Origin: Porogramme epimiltina | Taxonomy: Eukaryota; Basidiomycota; Agaricomycetes; Polyporales; Polyporaceae | Length of the DNA stretch: 64,000 nt | Reading direction: 5' to 3' | Assembly (NCBI GenBank): GCA_900155495.1 | Contig: FTLJ01000307.1 | Span: forward strand, 62,001 to 126,000 | Shown here: positions 9,977 through 21,610 of the stretch, in pieces | Layout of the letters: each line of letters begins with the position of its first letter | Position numbering within the stretch: the stretch's first letter is position 1 | Notes under the pieces: model-generated | Databases searched by the model: none | The model's input: the letters and a program-made list of their open reading frames with translations, nothing else | Told to the model about the DNA's origin: nothing | Translations under genes and position numbers: made by a program

Positions 9977-11998
9977 TCATTCCACCGTTCTCGTCACCGT
10001 GATCGAAGCCAAGAACGTGTCCCACTGCGCGTTGTCTGGCGCGACCTTCGCTGTCCTCGACCGCCCTCCAGGGCCGCACGTAGGCTGCGCGGGAGAGCCT
10101 ACGACAGAGCCTTGCTCGAGCACTGTCATGGGGGTGTACGTCGTCGAGACGAACAGCTTGAGGAACCCTGCACCGCTGTCCGCGCCGTCCGCGAGCGCGA
10201 ACGAGAGCGCCTCGGACTCTGTCGCCCCAGAGCCTATGACAAGGTGCGAGTGCCGTCGGAGCGGCGGGCCCGCGCCCTTGGGGTCGGGGTGGTACACCAT
10301 CGCGATGCTGTACCCGCCCGCGTCCATGTACGCGAGGTACGGCCAGAGGTCCATGTCGGTGTCGTTCCGGAGCACGACGGCGTAGATGGGGCTCTGCGCG
10401 CCCGCGACGCCCTTCTCCATGCTGTCGTCGTCGCCGTCGCCATCCTTGGGGTCGACGATGTGCGCGCGCCCGTTGACGAGGAGGTTCCCGCTCGCGCGCG
10501 TCCAGGAGACAGGGTCGAGCCGGAAGAGCTCCATGCTGACCCGCCCCTGGAACGGGCGCGCGGGGTGCGTGCGGTAGAGGTGCATGTGGAAGCGCGCGGC
10601 AGCTTCGACAGCGCGGAGGTCCGTGCGCGTCGCGGTGCTCGGGATGCGCACCGTGCGCATGCGCGCGCAGTGCTCGCCGAGGAGTGCGTCGCGGCGCTCG
10701 ACGATGAGCGCGGTACGTGCGAGGCGCAACGACGCGTCCGCGTTGGACGTGCTGCGCACGCGGAGGACCCCTGCGCCCGCCTTCGCCTCGAGGTCGGCGG
10801 GTTCCGAAGGCAGGGCGTGGGCGAGGCGAGAGCGGCGGAAGAAATGAAGCAAGGAGTGCTTCACCTTCACGCGGAACGGCGAGGGGTTGTTCCACCGTGT
10901 TATCCGGGCCCAGCCGTCCCGCAGCGGTTGCTTCGAGGGGGTCTTCGGGCGAGCGAGACACCACGTGGGGTACACCTGCGTCGCGAGGAAGGTGCCCAGG
11001 GGCGCGTTCAGGGAGCCGCGGCGGTTGTGGGGGTGCAGGACGAACTCGGTGCCCACAGAGATACCTTGCATCGCCCCCGCGTCGACCTGCACGTGTTCCT
11101 TGTCGAAGACAGTGGCCGCGATGAAACGTGTGTCGAGGGAGAAAGCCACGCCGTCGAACAAGATGCGGCCGACGTTCGTGCCGGCACAAGCGGCGCACTG
11201 GTGGTCGCCCATGAAAGGGGCGAGCTCGGAGGGGAGGTCGGCGTATGTGAGTTTGTGGATAGGCCGGGCGTCCTTGAGGGCTAGAAGGGCCCGGGTGAAG
11301 TTGCCGCCGTCCTTGCGCTCGGTTGCGGCCCAGCCGGAGCTGCTCGCCGCCAGGACGACATGAGAGTCAGAAGCCGTCCCGGTGAAGCCTCGGTTCTTGA
11401 CTGGCTCGGACCTCCGGGGCGCAGCGCTGCGCCACAGGCCCGCAAGAAGGTCCTCGGATGAGGCCTTGCGCGTAGGGGTGAAGCGGGTGTAGCGGCGTTC
11501 CTTCGGGTCGTCCTCGTCTGCGGGAGGGAGGGAGAAGCAGGCATCGAGGATGACGGTGATGTTGTTCCCTTTCACCCGGGCGAGGTCCTGGACCATGGCG
11601 TGGAGTGACCGGTCGGAGATTCCGGCGTTGATGTGGCCCTTCGGGAGCTTGGTGTCGTAGTCGTAGGGACAAAGAACTGAGACGTTGCTGCGTCCACGGT
11701 CGAACCAGCCGGGCGGGGCGCGGATGCTGCTACCGTGGCCAGCAAAGTAGAAAATGACGGCGTCTCCGGGCTCTATCTCTGGGTTGTTGACGAGGTGGCT
11801 CGTGAACTTTTCTTCAATGTGACGCTTTGTGGCGTGTGCGTCGAGGAGGGTGCAGATGTTTTCCCGAGGGACTTGCAAGTCGTTGCTGAGCCACCGCGCA
11901 ATGCTTCGAGCATCGTCAACGGCAGCGTTGAGGTTCCAGATACCACCAGATTGGTACTTGTCGATGCCAACAATGAGCGCGAATATTTGTCCTGCCAT
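9977..11998 (-). CDS. Caspase-fold (peptidase C14) protein with long C-terminal region
   Basis: A single open frame of about 673 aa starting at MAGQIFALIVGIDKY. Residues 1 to about 300 are a caspase p20-like domain. The first strand ALIVGIDKYQ is followed by the catalytic-His motif VIFYFAGHGS (His88) and the catalytic-Cys motif VILDACFS (Cys154), so the dyad is intact. VVLAASSSGWAATE and GNFTRALLALKDA follow as in fungal metacaspase-like proteins. The remaining roughly 370 aa, with YAVVLRNDTDMDLWPYLAYM and YHPDPKGAGPPL, form a beta-rich region I do not recognise. There is no prion-like N-terminal domain of classical metacaspases. In agaricomycetes such genes often occur in families linked to cell death or heterokaryon incompatibility, but nothing here proves that role. 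An in-frame ATG at 12085 would add 29 residues. The absence of introns contrasts with most neighbours. Confidence 0.85.
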   Translation of the reverse strand: MAGQIFALIVGIDKYQSGGIWNLNAAVDDARSIARWLSNDLQVPRENICTLLDAHATKRHIEEKFTSHLVNNPEIEPGDAVIFYFAGHGSSIRAPPGWFDRGRSNVSVLCPYDYDTKLPKGHINAGISDRSLHAMVQDLARVKGNNITVILDACFSLPPADEDDPKERRYTRFTPTRKASSEDLLAGLWRSAAPRRSEPVKNRGFTGTASDSHVVLAASSSGWAATERKDGGNFTRALLALKDARPIHKLTYADLPSELAPFMGDHQCAACAGTNVGRILFDGVAFSLDTRFIAATVFDKEHVQVDAGAMQGISVGTEFVLHPHNRRGSLNAPLGTFLATQVYPTWCLARPKTPSKQPLRDGWARITRWNNPSPFRVKVKHSLLHFFRRSRLAHALPSEPADLEAKAGAGVLRVRSTSNADASLRLARTALIVERRDALLGEHCARMRTVRIPSTATRTDLRAVEAAARFHMHLYRTHPARPFQGRVSMELFRLDPVSWTRASGNLLVNGRAHIVDPKDGDGDDDSMEKGVAGAQSPIYAVVLRNDTDMDLWPYLAYMDAGGYSIAMVYHPDPKGAGPPLRRHSHLVIGSGATESEALSFALADGADSGAGFLKLFVSTTYTPMTVLEQGSVVGSPAQPTCGPGGRSRTAKVAPDNAQWDTFLASITVTRTVE

Positions 11999-12977
11999 GA
12001 CCTGTGTACTCTGCGTTAGAGAAGACAAAAAGATGGAATACAGGCGACTCACTGCAATAGGAGAGTTATAGTATGCGGGCCACAAAGATCGAGTGTGAAG
12101 CTAGGGGGGTGGCACTGTGAGTTGCCACATATTTCTCTGTACATTGGTTTTATACTTGGGCTCCTACGCAATATAGGCACATGGCTAGCATGAGTACCAA
12201 GGCGCCCATTAATTCGAAGACGGTGGAGCCTCTACGTGTCCAGGTGACGAACAGCGACTTCTGAGCGAACGTGCAGATCGCCTAGGGTGTAAAGGCATCT
12301 CTAGCCGACGCAAAGTAAGTCGCGAACGTTCACGAGACTAGAGGAATGAGCGACTTACGGGAGATCTACGAAGGTTTCCTATTAAATGAGTAACACGCCT
12401 ATTGTGCCTTAAGAAGGGCTCATCACGACAGCCCTACATGATAGGTATCTCTCTGCGGCCGGCGTGCTACGCGAGAGCTACGACGTACTCAGGACAGGCA
12501 TCGCTCTGCGACTAGCGGGCTACGCAAAATTTGAGCCAGTGGGTCGTGCCAGCTGAACACTATACAAGAAAGAAAGTTGCAAGCTCCTGAAGCTCGCGGC
12601 ATAGGCGAGGGCTGTATAGCTGTCAAACAGAGGATCGGAGAGTAGATGACACATGAACAAGGCCTTGCCACACCACCGCGGCCCGCCGGAGTCAAGTCGC
12701 TCGGGAGCCACGTGTTATGCTTACGTCACTACGAGCGCTCCGTCAGTCCCGAAGTCCACAACGGTGCGAGACGACATGGTTTGCCTCTGACCACAACCAC
12801 GAGTTAGCCTAAACATATCAAAGTAGGTCATATGTAGTGTAATTTGAAGTCAAGTTGTTCAAACCAAACTCAGATTTCTTATCGAGGATCCCTAGTTGGT
12901 CAACTTACAGTCCTAGGAACGGTCGAAACTGGACATTTGTTCTAGAACTGTGAACGTTTCGGCGAGCTCAGCATACC
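11999..12977. other. Gene-free stretch between divergent genes
   Basis: No gene recognised. It separates the caspase-fold gene (-) from Beclin (+), so both promoters lie here. A short direct repeat at 12442-12529 is listed separately. Confidence 0.4.
12442..12529 (+). repeat. Short tandem direct repeat, two imperfect units
   Basis: Unit one (from about 12442) has AGGTATCTCTCTGCGGCCGG then CGTGCTACGCGAGA. Unit two (from about 12495) has AGGCATCGCTCTGCGACTAG then CGGGCTACGCAAAA. They are about 75 per cent alike by eye and 53 bp apart. No function assigned. Confidence 0.4.
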
Positions 12978-14770
12978 ATGAATTTTGTGTGCCAACAATG
13001 TAAGCAGCCCCTTCAGGTAGGTTCAAATCTCCTCCGCGTTTCTATCCACTGATTGTATCTCTCTAATATTAGTTGGATGCTTCGTTGGTCGATCTTGCGC
13101 CATCCGCATATGACATTGTAGCATCGTCGTTGCCACAAACCCCTGCAACCTCACACGGGCGGCATGTATCTGGGCCAGAGAAGCTAGCTCAACTCCCCTC
13201 TCCGTCTTCCTCTAAGGATGCATGGAAGAACTCTGTACAGCGACAAGGCAGCTCTGCGTCCGCGCAACAGGGCTCCCCAACCACACAGCGGAAGCAGCAG
13301 CAGCCACAGCGCACCCCTGTTCATCCAAACGAGTCATTCGTACTACTGCAAGACAGCGTGATCCGCGCGATCCCCGCCAACCTCCCTTCTTCATCCCCCG
13401 CACACGCAAAGAAGCCCTCTCTGGCCAGAGCGCGCCAGGCCCCGCCCCCGCCCATGCCGCAGGACGGCGCGAGCAGGGACGCGCCTCAGCCGAACCCCTC
13501 GCCCCTGTCGCACCACATTCGCTCGTCGCTGCGGCTCTTCAACCTGCTCTCGAGTCGGACGGAGCTCGACCACCCACTCTGCGCCGAGTGCACGGACATC
13601 CTCCTTGCGACGCTGACACGTCAGCTCGAAGAGACAAAGAAGGAGCGCGACGGGTACATTGCGTTTGAGAAAGACGTGCGCAGGGAGCGCGAGCGCGATG
13701 CCGCGGCGGGCGGCGCCGCGGGCAAGGCGGAGGCGGATGCCAAGATCGAGCGGCTCAAAGAGGAAGAACGGCTCGCGATCGAGCAGCTTAAAGCTGCGGA
13801 GCGCGAGCGCCGGCAGCTCGAAGAGGAACTTCAGAACCTCGAACGCGAGGAGAAGGCGCTGGAAGAGGAAGAGGCCGAGTGCGTGTGTGATCGGCCTTCT
13901 TTGTGGACGCTGGTCGTTGACGCACATAACGCAGGTTCTGGAGGCAGCACAACGCCCAGCTGCTCAAACAGGCAGAGCAGGCGTCCCAGCTGGCGTCCCT
14001 GCGCGCGGCGTACGCTGCTGACTCGGCTGTGCTCGAGAAGCTGGAGAGGACGAATGTCTACAACGATGCGTTCTGCATTGGTCACGATGGCGCCTTCGGC
14101 ACGATAAATGGGCTTCGCCTCGGGCGAGTCACTGGAGTCCCTGTGCGTCCTTGAACCTTCCATTTTGGTGTCCCCATATAGCTCTGACGACAATCGCACT
14201 GAACAGGTCGAATGGGCAGAAATCAATGCCGCGTGGGGACAGACGCTTTTACTTCTGTACACGATAGCTCGGAAGCTGGATTTTACCTTTGAGAAGTGCG
14301 TTGCTCTATTTCTGTCTTGGCCACCTGATGCTAAGAATACCGCTACGCAGCTACCGACTGGTGCCCATGGGCTCGTTTTCGCGCATCGAACGCACCACGG
14401 GCGACAAGGCAATATATGAGCTGTACGGGTCAGGCGACCTGCACTTTGGGCGGCTCCTGCACAACCGCCGTTTCGACTTTGCCATGGTCGCATTTCTCGA
14501 CTGTGTCAAGCAGCTTATGGACTACGTCAAGTCACAAGACCCGCAGGTGGACTTCCCGCATCCGTCAGTCCCACTGCCATATGCTAGGGATCCTCACGCA
14601 CGTGTGAACTGACACATGGTGCCTTGCACAGGATCGTGAAGGACAAGATTGGCGACACGTCGGTGAAGCAGCAATTCAGCCAGGAGGAAGCGTGGACCCG
14701 CGCGCTGCGGCACGTCCTTTTGGCTCTCAAGATCTTGCTGAGGTGGACGACGAACGGGAGCAATGGGTGA
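12978..14770 (+). CDS. ATG6: Beclin 1 / autophagy protein Atg6 (Vps30)
   Basis: A subunit of the Vps34 phosphatidylinositol 3-kinase complexes used in autophagy and endosomal sorting. Exon one (12978-13019) is [13 protein letters not shown], with the CxxC pair typical of the N-terminus. The main exon from 13072 gives [16 protein letters not shown], then [30 protein letters not shown], and a long coiled coil (about [13 protein letters not shown] to [14 protein letters not shown]). Later exons give the evolutionarily conserved domain: [88 protein letters not shown] and [18 protein letters not shown]. Every landmark is in order. Low-complexity Pro/Ser/Gln sequence lies between the CxxC and the BH3-like region, as usual in fungi. 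Confidence 0.93.
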
Positions 14771-16391
14771 CGCCGGCGTTGGGTGCCGTTCTCCGCGTTT
14801 TGTCCTGCTTCGCCGCTTGCGTGCCGAGCTACTGCCTTCTGCATGTTGCTGACTGAAACTCCGCTGTTCGGTATTTGCCCCTTGCCGCGTGCACCCTGTC
14901 CGTCTCCGCTGTTTGCTGGGGGAGCCCGTGTCCCTCGGAGAATGGATTGATGCCACTCTGCTCGTGCCGTCTGCCGGACGACTACGCATCTACGCTTCTG
15001 GTAAGTTAGACGCCGATGGCACTAGTTAGCTTCACGGCTGGATATCAGCGTGGCAGAAACATTTCCGAAATATGATTGGCTGTTTTAATCATCATAAGCA
15101 TTTACGGTCAGTATTTTCATCACAGAATCCAAACATGTCAGCACTTCATATTTCGTGAGACTCTCTTAGTGTGCACAAATAAATTTGTTCGAAATGTTTC
15201 ATTTCTGCTATCTGATCACATAGATATCTGTTACCTTTCTGTTACCTTTCTGTAACATATCATGCATGTCTAACAAAGGAATGCTGGACATCTTGATCCC
15301 TGAAATGCATGAAAAATCGTCAATAAATTGCAGCTATTATCAGATCGATAGGCCCCTACGAAATAATAAATCACGCATAGCGAACCCCAGTCGGACTCGA
15401 CGCGAATCACCCATTTTCACGGCGCGAAGGCTCGGGAGCGCGAGCCGCGGCGTCAATCGCCCCCCTCACCCCTGCGCGACGTGAATTTCCGTGACCTGCC
15501 AGAGCTCCGTCCAGACCGCTGAGTGAAGAGTTTTTTGGGAAGGGCCTATCGATCTGAGAGTAGCTGTGAAAACAGCCATCAAGTTTTCAGTTGCATATCA
15601 GCAACTCTGATAACAGGGGATGTACGGCGTACTTGAGAGCCACCATCTGGATATCGAAATCTTTGTGAACTCGAAGAACATCTGCAAGCCCGATAGATTG
15701 GGAGGCCTCCACCATCCAACGGAGCGCCGTGAAGCACCGTGGTTGCGGCAATAACCAGGACCAATTAGCCCGACGTGGTACCGTTGGTGCACGTAAAGCC
15801 CCCACCATCAGCTACTTCCGCTCAGAATTCGGTCGGGCACGCACGGGGCTTATCGCGACAGAGTTGACAACGGGAAGTAACCACAGAGCACTTCAGGGTG
15901 ATGATTACGGAGCGACGTACCCCAAGACCCTCCTCAATTCCGAATACGAAGTTTCCGTCATTTACCGGCCTCGGGCCACTCTCGGGCTTTCGTACTATGC
16001 TTGACGTCGAGGTCGATTGGAGCCTCTCTAGTACTCTAGTACTTAGGGTTTCGCACTAATTGTCATTCCGAATTGCTTTGGACGACTGAGTCTCTTCCAG
16101 GGAGGGGCAAGAATGCAGTGCGCGAAATCGATTCCGGGCCGGACCATTTTTTCCGGGTTAGAAGGAGGGACGCCGGCTTGCGAAGGGTTGCGACATCTCA
16201 AACTCATATGGCTGAGTAAGACCGTCTACCCATAAACTGCTATAATGCCTTTGTCATCCCTACTTTTCTTCAGCGATATATCGACACCTGCACTTCCGGT
16301 CCGGGCATCTTTTGACTATCCCTCTCCTTGATTCCGCTCTCCGCGCCCTCGAGCTCGTCACCTTTGCGCTAGTCCCTCGCCGCCCGGTATC
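14771..16391. other. Gene-free stretch
   Basis: No gene recognised over 1.6 kb. The AT content is higher near 15060-15400. A 9-11 bp unit (GTTACCTTTCT) occurs twice with a third partial copy at 15230-15256. Short frames at 15580-16004 have no motif. The last part is the promoter of the glutamate-cysteine ligase gene. Confidence 0.4.
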
Positions 16392-19340
16392 ATGGGCTTA
16401 CTCTACCTCGGCACACCCCTCACCTGGGACGAGTCCAAACCTTACGCGGACCATGTTAGGACACACGGCATCGCCCAGTTTTTGCATATCTGGGATCGTC
16501 TCAAGGACAGATGCGGGGACGAGCTCCTCTGGGGAGATGAGGTGCGTTTGCCGCCTCCTCTTGCCGCGGCGTTTGCGCTGATGAAAAACACGCGTTCGTC
16601 TTCCGCACCCTTTACCCACGACGCGATTGGCCACGTTCTCGCTTCGCGCATATACCCCGCATTCGCAGGTCGAGTACATGGTCGCTGCCTTCGACGATCA
16701 AGAGAAGAACGCAAAGCTCTCCCTCCGGCAGACAGAGATCCTCACCAAGCTCCAGGCCATCGTGCACGACATTGCGTCGGATAGCAACGACCCGTACGTC
16801 GCCCCTTCATAACATATGCGAGATTCAAATGCGCACATCGCCCTCGCGCAGGCACACCGTGCCGACGTTCCATCCCGAATATGGCCGCTTCATGCTCGAG
16901 TCCACACCTGGATCCCCATATACGGGCGAGATCCGCGATCTCCTCTCCGTGGAGAGCAACATGCGCTACCGGTGAGGATCTTCCCGCCCGCCCCTCCGCC
17001 CTCTCCCTGCATGCTCAACCCTGCCCCTCGCCTTCCCCGCGCAGGCGCGCCCTCGCCCGCAAGCACCTCAAGCTGAATGAGATCCCGTTCACCATGACGT
17101 CCTACCCCCGCCTCGGCGCTCCGGGCGTGTTCACGGAACCGCACTTCGATCCCGCAGGCGCCGTGTCGAGCCACAGCTTCTTCCTCCCCGAGGAGATCAC
17201 GAACCCCCATGCACGTTTCCCGTCGGTGGTATTCTCTCCTGTGGCCAGTCTCGCGCTCAACCCACGTTTCCTTCTAGGACGCTCACTGCCAACATCCGAC
17301 GCCGTCGCGGGTCTAAAGTGGCAATCAACCTCCCGTTGTTTATCGACAAGCACACGCCTCGCCCGTTCGTGGACCGCACCATCCCATGGCAGCGCACGCT
17401 TTACCCGGAGGATCCAGGTACGTCGGCTGTGTGTGTATGCGTTCATCTCCGTTGAGCGATCGCTCCAGATGCGAAGCGCGGAGATGCCCTCATCGACCAC
17501 ATCTACATGGACGCGATGGGCTTCGGCATGGGGTGCAGCTGTCTCCAGCTCACCTTCCAGGCGTGTAACATTGCCGAGGCAAGGCGGCTGTACGACGCAT
17601 TGGTGCCCGTCGCTCCCCTAATGGTGAGAGCGACGCCACTTCGTGCTCTAGGGACGCGAGTTGACACCGTCGCAGCTGGCACTTACTGCGGCTAGCCCCT
17701 TATGGAGGGGGTACATCGCCGACGTTGACTGTCGGTGGGACGTCGTCTCCGCGAGCGTGGACGACCGTACTGAGGAGGAGCGGGGTCTCAAGGCAAGGCT
17801 CTTGCGACGATCTGATCCGCAACCTTGTCTAACTCCCTATACAGCCTCTTAAGGAGAACAGATTTAGAATCCCGAAGTCGCGTTATGGCAGCGTCAGCTT
17901 GTATATCTCGGAGTATTGGATGAACCGACCAAAAGACTATAACGACATAGATGCCCCTCACGACCCTGCTATCTTTGACCGTCTACGCAGCCACGGTGCG
18001 TTGTGCATGATGTTGGGAATGTTCTGACTAACATCTGCTCACAGGCGTTGATGAGTTGCTATCGAGACACATCGCACACCTATTTATTCGTGATCCCCTG
18101 GTAATATTCTCGGAGACTATACACCAAGATGACAGCACTAGCAACGACCATTTTGAGGTGCGGCGTCCAACGTGCAACTGTCAGCGACTGTCTGTCTTGA
18201 CACCGTACACTGCACAGAACATTCAATCCACCAACTGGCAAACCCTTCGTTTCAAGCCACCGCCTGCGGGCTCCTCCATCGGCTGGCGTGTGGAGTTCCG
18301 ACCAATGGAGGTGCAGCTCACGGACTTTGAGAACGCCGCGTTCGCGGTGTTCATCGTCCTGCTCTCCCGTGCGATCCTGCACTTCAACCTCAACCTATAC
18401 ATTCCTATATCAAAGGTGGGCCGCTGTCGCGTTCCGGAACACTTGGTGCGCGATGCTGACGCCATCGCCAGGTGGACGAGAACATGGTGCGGGCGCAGAA
18501 GCGGGACGCAGTGCGGGCGGAGAAGTTCTTCTTCCGGAAAGATGTGTTCCCGTCGGCGTCGTCGCAGCCGTCGAGCGTCGCGCCGTCAACGCCGAGCTCG
18601 CCCGTGAGCGAGCACGGCGCGCCGGTGCTCGTGAACGGGACGAACGGGAAGGAGAAGAAGCTGCGGAACTGCTTCCCGCTTCCCCCCATGCCGGACGACG
18701 CGTTCGTGCCTGGGAGCGTGGCGGACGAGTACGAGGAGATGTCGATGGAGGAGATCATGAACGGCAAGGTGCGTGCGCTTGCGGGATGGGCTGGGCGCTG
18801 TACTGCTTCCGCCTTCTTTTGGTTCTTCGTTGCACCGGGGAACTTGCGTCTGATACGGGGTTGGCTCTGCAGGGCTCAGCGTTCCCGGGGCTGCTGAACC
18901 TGGTATACATGTACCTCGAAACTCTCGACGTAGAGGATGAGTCGCGGCGGCGGATCGAGGAGTACCTCGACCTGGTCCGGCGCCGGACGGACGGTACGTG
19001 GATGTGCATCTCTTCTTCGCTCGGACCGCTCCTGATCGATACCCCGTCTTGCTTCTCTTCTGCCGTCTCCGCCGCCTCGTTCGCGTTCCTGCCGCAGGCC
19101 GGCTCCGGACCGCAGCAAGCTGGATTCGGGAGTTCGTTCGGGGGCACCCGGCGTACAAGTTCGACTCGGTGGTGTCGCAGGAGGTCAACTATGACCTCAT
19201 GCTCGCTATCGATGAAATGTCAGTGTTTCCTTTTACTGCGTCGAACCCCGGGGGCTGACGGGACTGGTTGCGTTTGCAGAGAGCGCGGGCTGCGGGAGGC
19301 GCCGGACTTCCTGCCCCCGAAGTGTTCCCAGAAGGCCTAG
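16392..19340 (+). CDS. GSH1: Glutamate-cysteine ligase (gamma-glutamylcysteine synthetase)
   Basis: Joins L-glutamate and L-cysteine using ATP, the first and limiting step of glutathione synthesis in the cytosol. About 13 exons join in order. The N-terminus is [20 protein letters not shown], then [40 protein letters not shown] (substrate-binding FMLE-TP-PY motif), [37 protein letters not shown] (eukaryotic GCS signature), [95 protein letters not shown], the [16 protein letters not shown] region, [13 protein letters not shown], and a C-terminal [14 protein letters not shown]. All conserved blocks of the eukaryotic GCL family are present. Terminal TAG at 19338-19340. High confidence in identity; individual splice sites are approximate. 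Confidence 0.93.
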
Positions 19341-21610
19341 GTGGCGACAACTGCGTTGTTGGCATCAAGTGTAAGCATAGAAGAGCGCGCGAAAGGACTG
19401 TAGGTTCGCATGGTCGTAGGCAGCACGTCGCGCGTGCATGTATGTATTCTTATCCTCCACCCTCCTGGGTCCCTTGGCCCACATCCCATACTACTCGAGG
19501 ACCGATCCCATCTCTCGCTCTCGCCCCCCTCTCGTGTTGTCGTCCGTTATTTGGTGTGTCCATAGAAATCGGTTTATCTGTGCACGGTCGTGTTTCTGTC
19601 ATTGCTTTGTGGCCACTCGGTACATGCGCTCCCTGACCGCTGAGGGTGAAATTTCCCAGTCCCCTAATACGTGTCGCAGAAACATCGAAGATTGCACCCC
19701 CTGACAGCTACTATCAGTGCGATACTACACTAGATCCCTGTTTGCGCGACCATTCTACACGAGCGGTATGTGTATATGCCGGAGGAAATGGATATTTACA
19801 GTGGCTTAATTCCTCCCGATAGCGTTGTGGTTGAGGGCCGAGGTAGAGCAGGGGTAGCACTGGGTGGTAAATTACGGGGTTTTAGTGGGTATTAGGGACG
19901 TAAGCTGACGAGGGTGGCAACACCTTGGAGGAAGCCTACGCCCCCGGAGTCCCACACTCTGTGCATAAAAGCATTTCCTCGTGGTGTTTGATCAAAAGGT
20001 AGTAAGTACAGGAAGCGGGGTCCCCTGCGAACTGTCTCCCGGGCTCCGGCCTGGGTACTACCCTAGTAGCGTGTCTCTGATTTTCGCAATAAGCCTCCTG
20101 AGTCTCGGGGCCTGCATAGACAGAAGACACATGCGCCCCACCAAAAAATGATTTTCTGAAGGGGGTGCCCCTGGCTTAGCAGAAACGGAAGAACAGCCTT
20201 TACATATGAGCGGGAGCGTTTCGAGAACGAAAATATTCACCGATCCCTTGGACCCTTCCATCCAAGTATTAAATTACGAAACTGGGCCCAGTCCTAAACA
20301 TATGTTGGCCACGCATGTACCAAGTTTTAGGGCAAAAGGAGTATATGTGCGCCCGTTGTGAGCTTTCGGGAAATGATTCGGAAAAACCGGCGGACTGGCA
20401 GTAGCGTGTTTAGATTAATCGGCCATAGCACTTAACTAAGTAAGCGGTCCATTTCGCCTTGAGCCGTTCTGACACAAGCTGAAGAGATATTTCCTAATCA
20501 GAATATTGCACATGAGCAGAGATCAGTCAGGATTGGTTGTCGCAAGGTTGGCACTCCCCGTGTGTGTATCCCGTAGAGGGCGCTGTTCTGTTTTTAGAGG
20601 GAACATGCGTAGAACTTGTATGACGCAAGGTTTCACACTGCAGCCACCCCTTGCAACGGGTGGCAATGTCGTGCTTGTGAGCGCCGAGGACGCGGGCCGC
20701 CGCGTCGGATGCGCGCCCATTCGTCCGCTTGAAAAGAGCCGAGAGCCTGCTTCCGGGCGCGTGCACTTATGTATGTGGCTGGCCACTGGGAGGGCCGGGC
20801 GCGTGCACGGACCCCTGGCAGTTTCAGATTGAGTTTGGGCTGGGTGGCGCTGCCGCGGGTGCACTCCCCGCGCAAACCGCGCTTTGTTCTTGGCAATCCA
20901 AATATACAGGATCCGTGGAGGTCGTTGGTGGCCGACGCAACTGAGGGGCAAGTGCATAAGTACGTACGATCGGTCTGGCCGCCGCTATTGCTGATCGCGG
21001 GGGCTCGGCTGGAGGCGTTGCTGTGCCATTTTGGATAATAAGCTGTGTCGGAGGGCTCAGGGCGACCCGGCGGCAGAATTGGCGCCGGTCTTATATGCGG
21101 TACTGCATCCATCTTCCATGTCATCAACACGCGCGGAACTAGGCAGCTGATAGATTGGAGCCAGGAAAGGCGAGTCCGCTCATTTCACCTCGAGACGAGA
21201 TTCTCCTATGTGCTTACAAGGCTGTCGGACAGGCTGTCACTGGTTGAGGCACGGGTATGTTCTGGAGAAAACACGGGCACCGCAGCGGGCTCGGGACGTC
21301 GATCAGGAGCAGGAGCAGGCGGGGTGATGGCGACGGATGAAGCGTCTGGCCGGGATGGAGGGTGGTCCTGGGAGTGATGGGAGTGCCGACTGTCCGTGGA
21401 AGCAGGCGGGCGTCCGGGCCAGGAGGGCGAGTGGGAGGGGCAGACCGCCCGAGCGATCCGTCGAGCCAAGATCGCAGCTCCCCCGCTCGCCCGTCGCCGC
21501 GCGTGTACGCTTGACCTCTCTCCTCCGTCCACACCGCGCCGCAGGCCCTTTTTCCTTCCCCCCCTTCCCCCCCTTCTCCCCGCGCGCTGTATGCGCCCCC
21601 TTCGACAGTC
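19341..21610. other. Long gene-poor stretch
   Basis: No gene recognised over 2.3 kb. Frames at 20506-21038 are GC-rich on both strands and reach about 165 codons, but none shows a known motif. The region could be an eroded element or long flanks. The final 100 bases are the promoter of the glutaminase A gene. Confidence 0.4.
21546..21581 (+). promoter_or_regulatory. Pyrimidine tract before glutaminase A start
   Basis: Thirty-six nearly uninterrupted C/T bases, with two runs of seven or more C, end about 30 bp before the ATG at 21611. CT-rich tracts of this sort are common at core promoters and transcription starts of filamentous fungi. The role here is inferred from position only. Confidence 0.4.

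Noticed and set aside
9831..11284. Frames of 390 and 455 codons on both strands over the caspase-fold gene
   Set aside because: They are shadows of the 673-aa gene. Their composition is dominated by Arg, Ala and Gly with no motif.
15143..15165. Match of about 20 bp between CACTTCATATTTCGTGAGA and a block at 48510
   Set aside because: Too short and isolated to call a repeat. Probably chance.
20506..21130. GC-rich overlapping frames in the 19.3-21.6 kb stretch
   Set aside because: Frames occur equally on both strands without a domain. I could not support a gene or a transposon.
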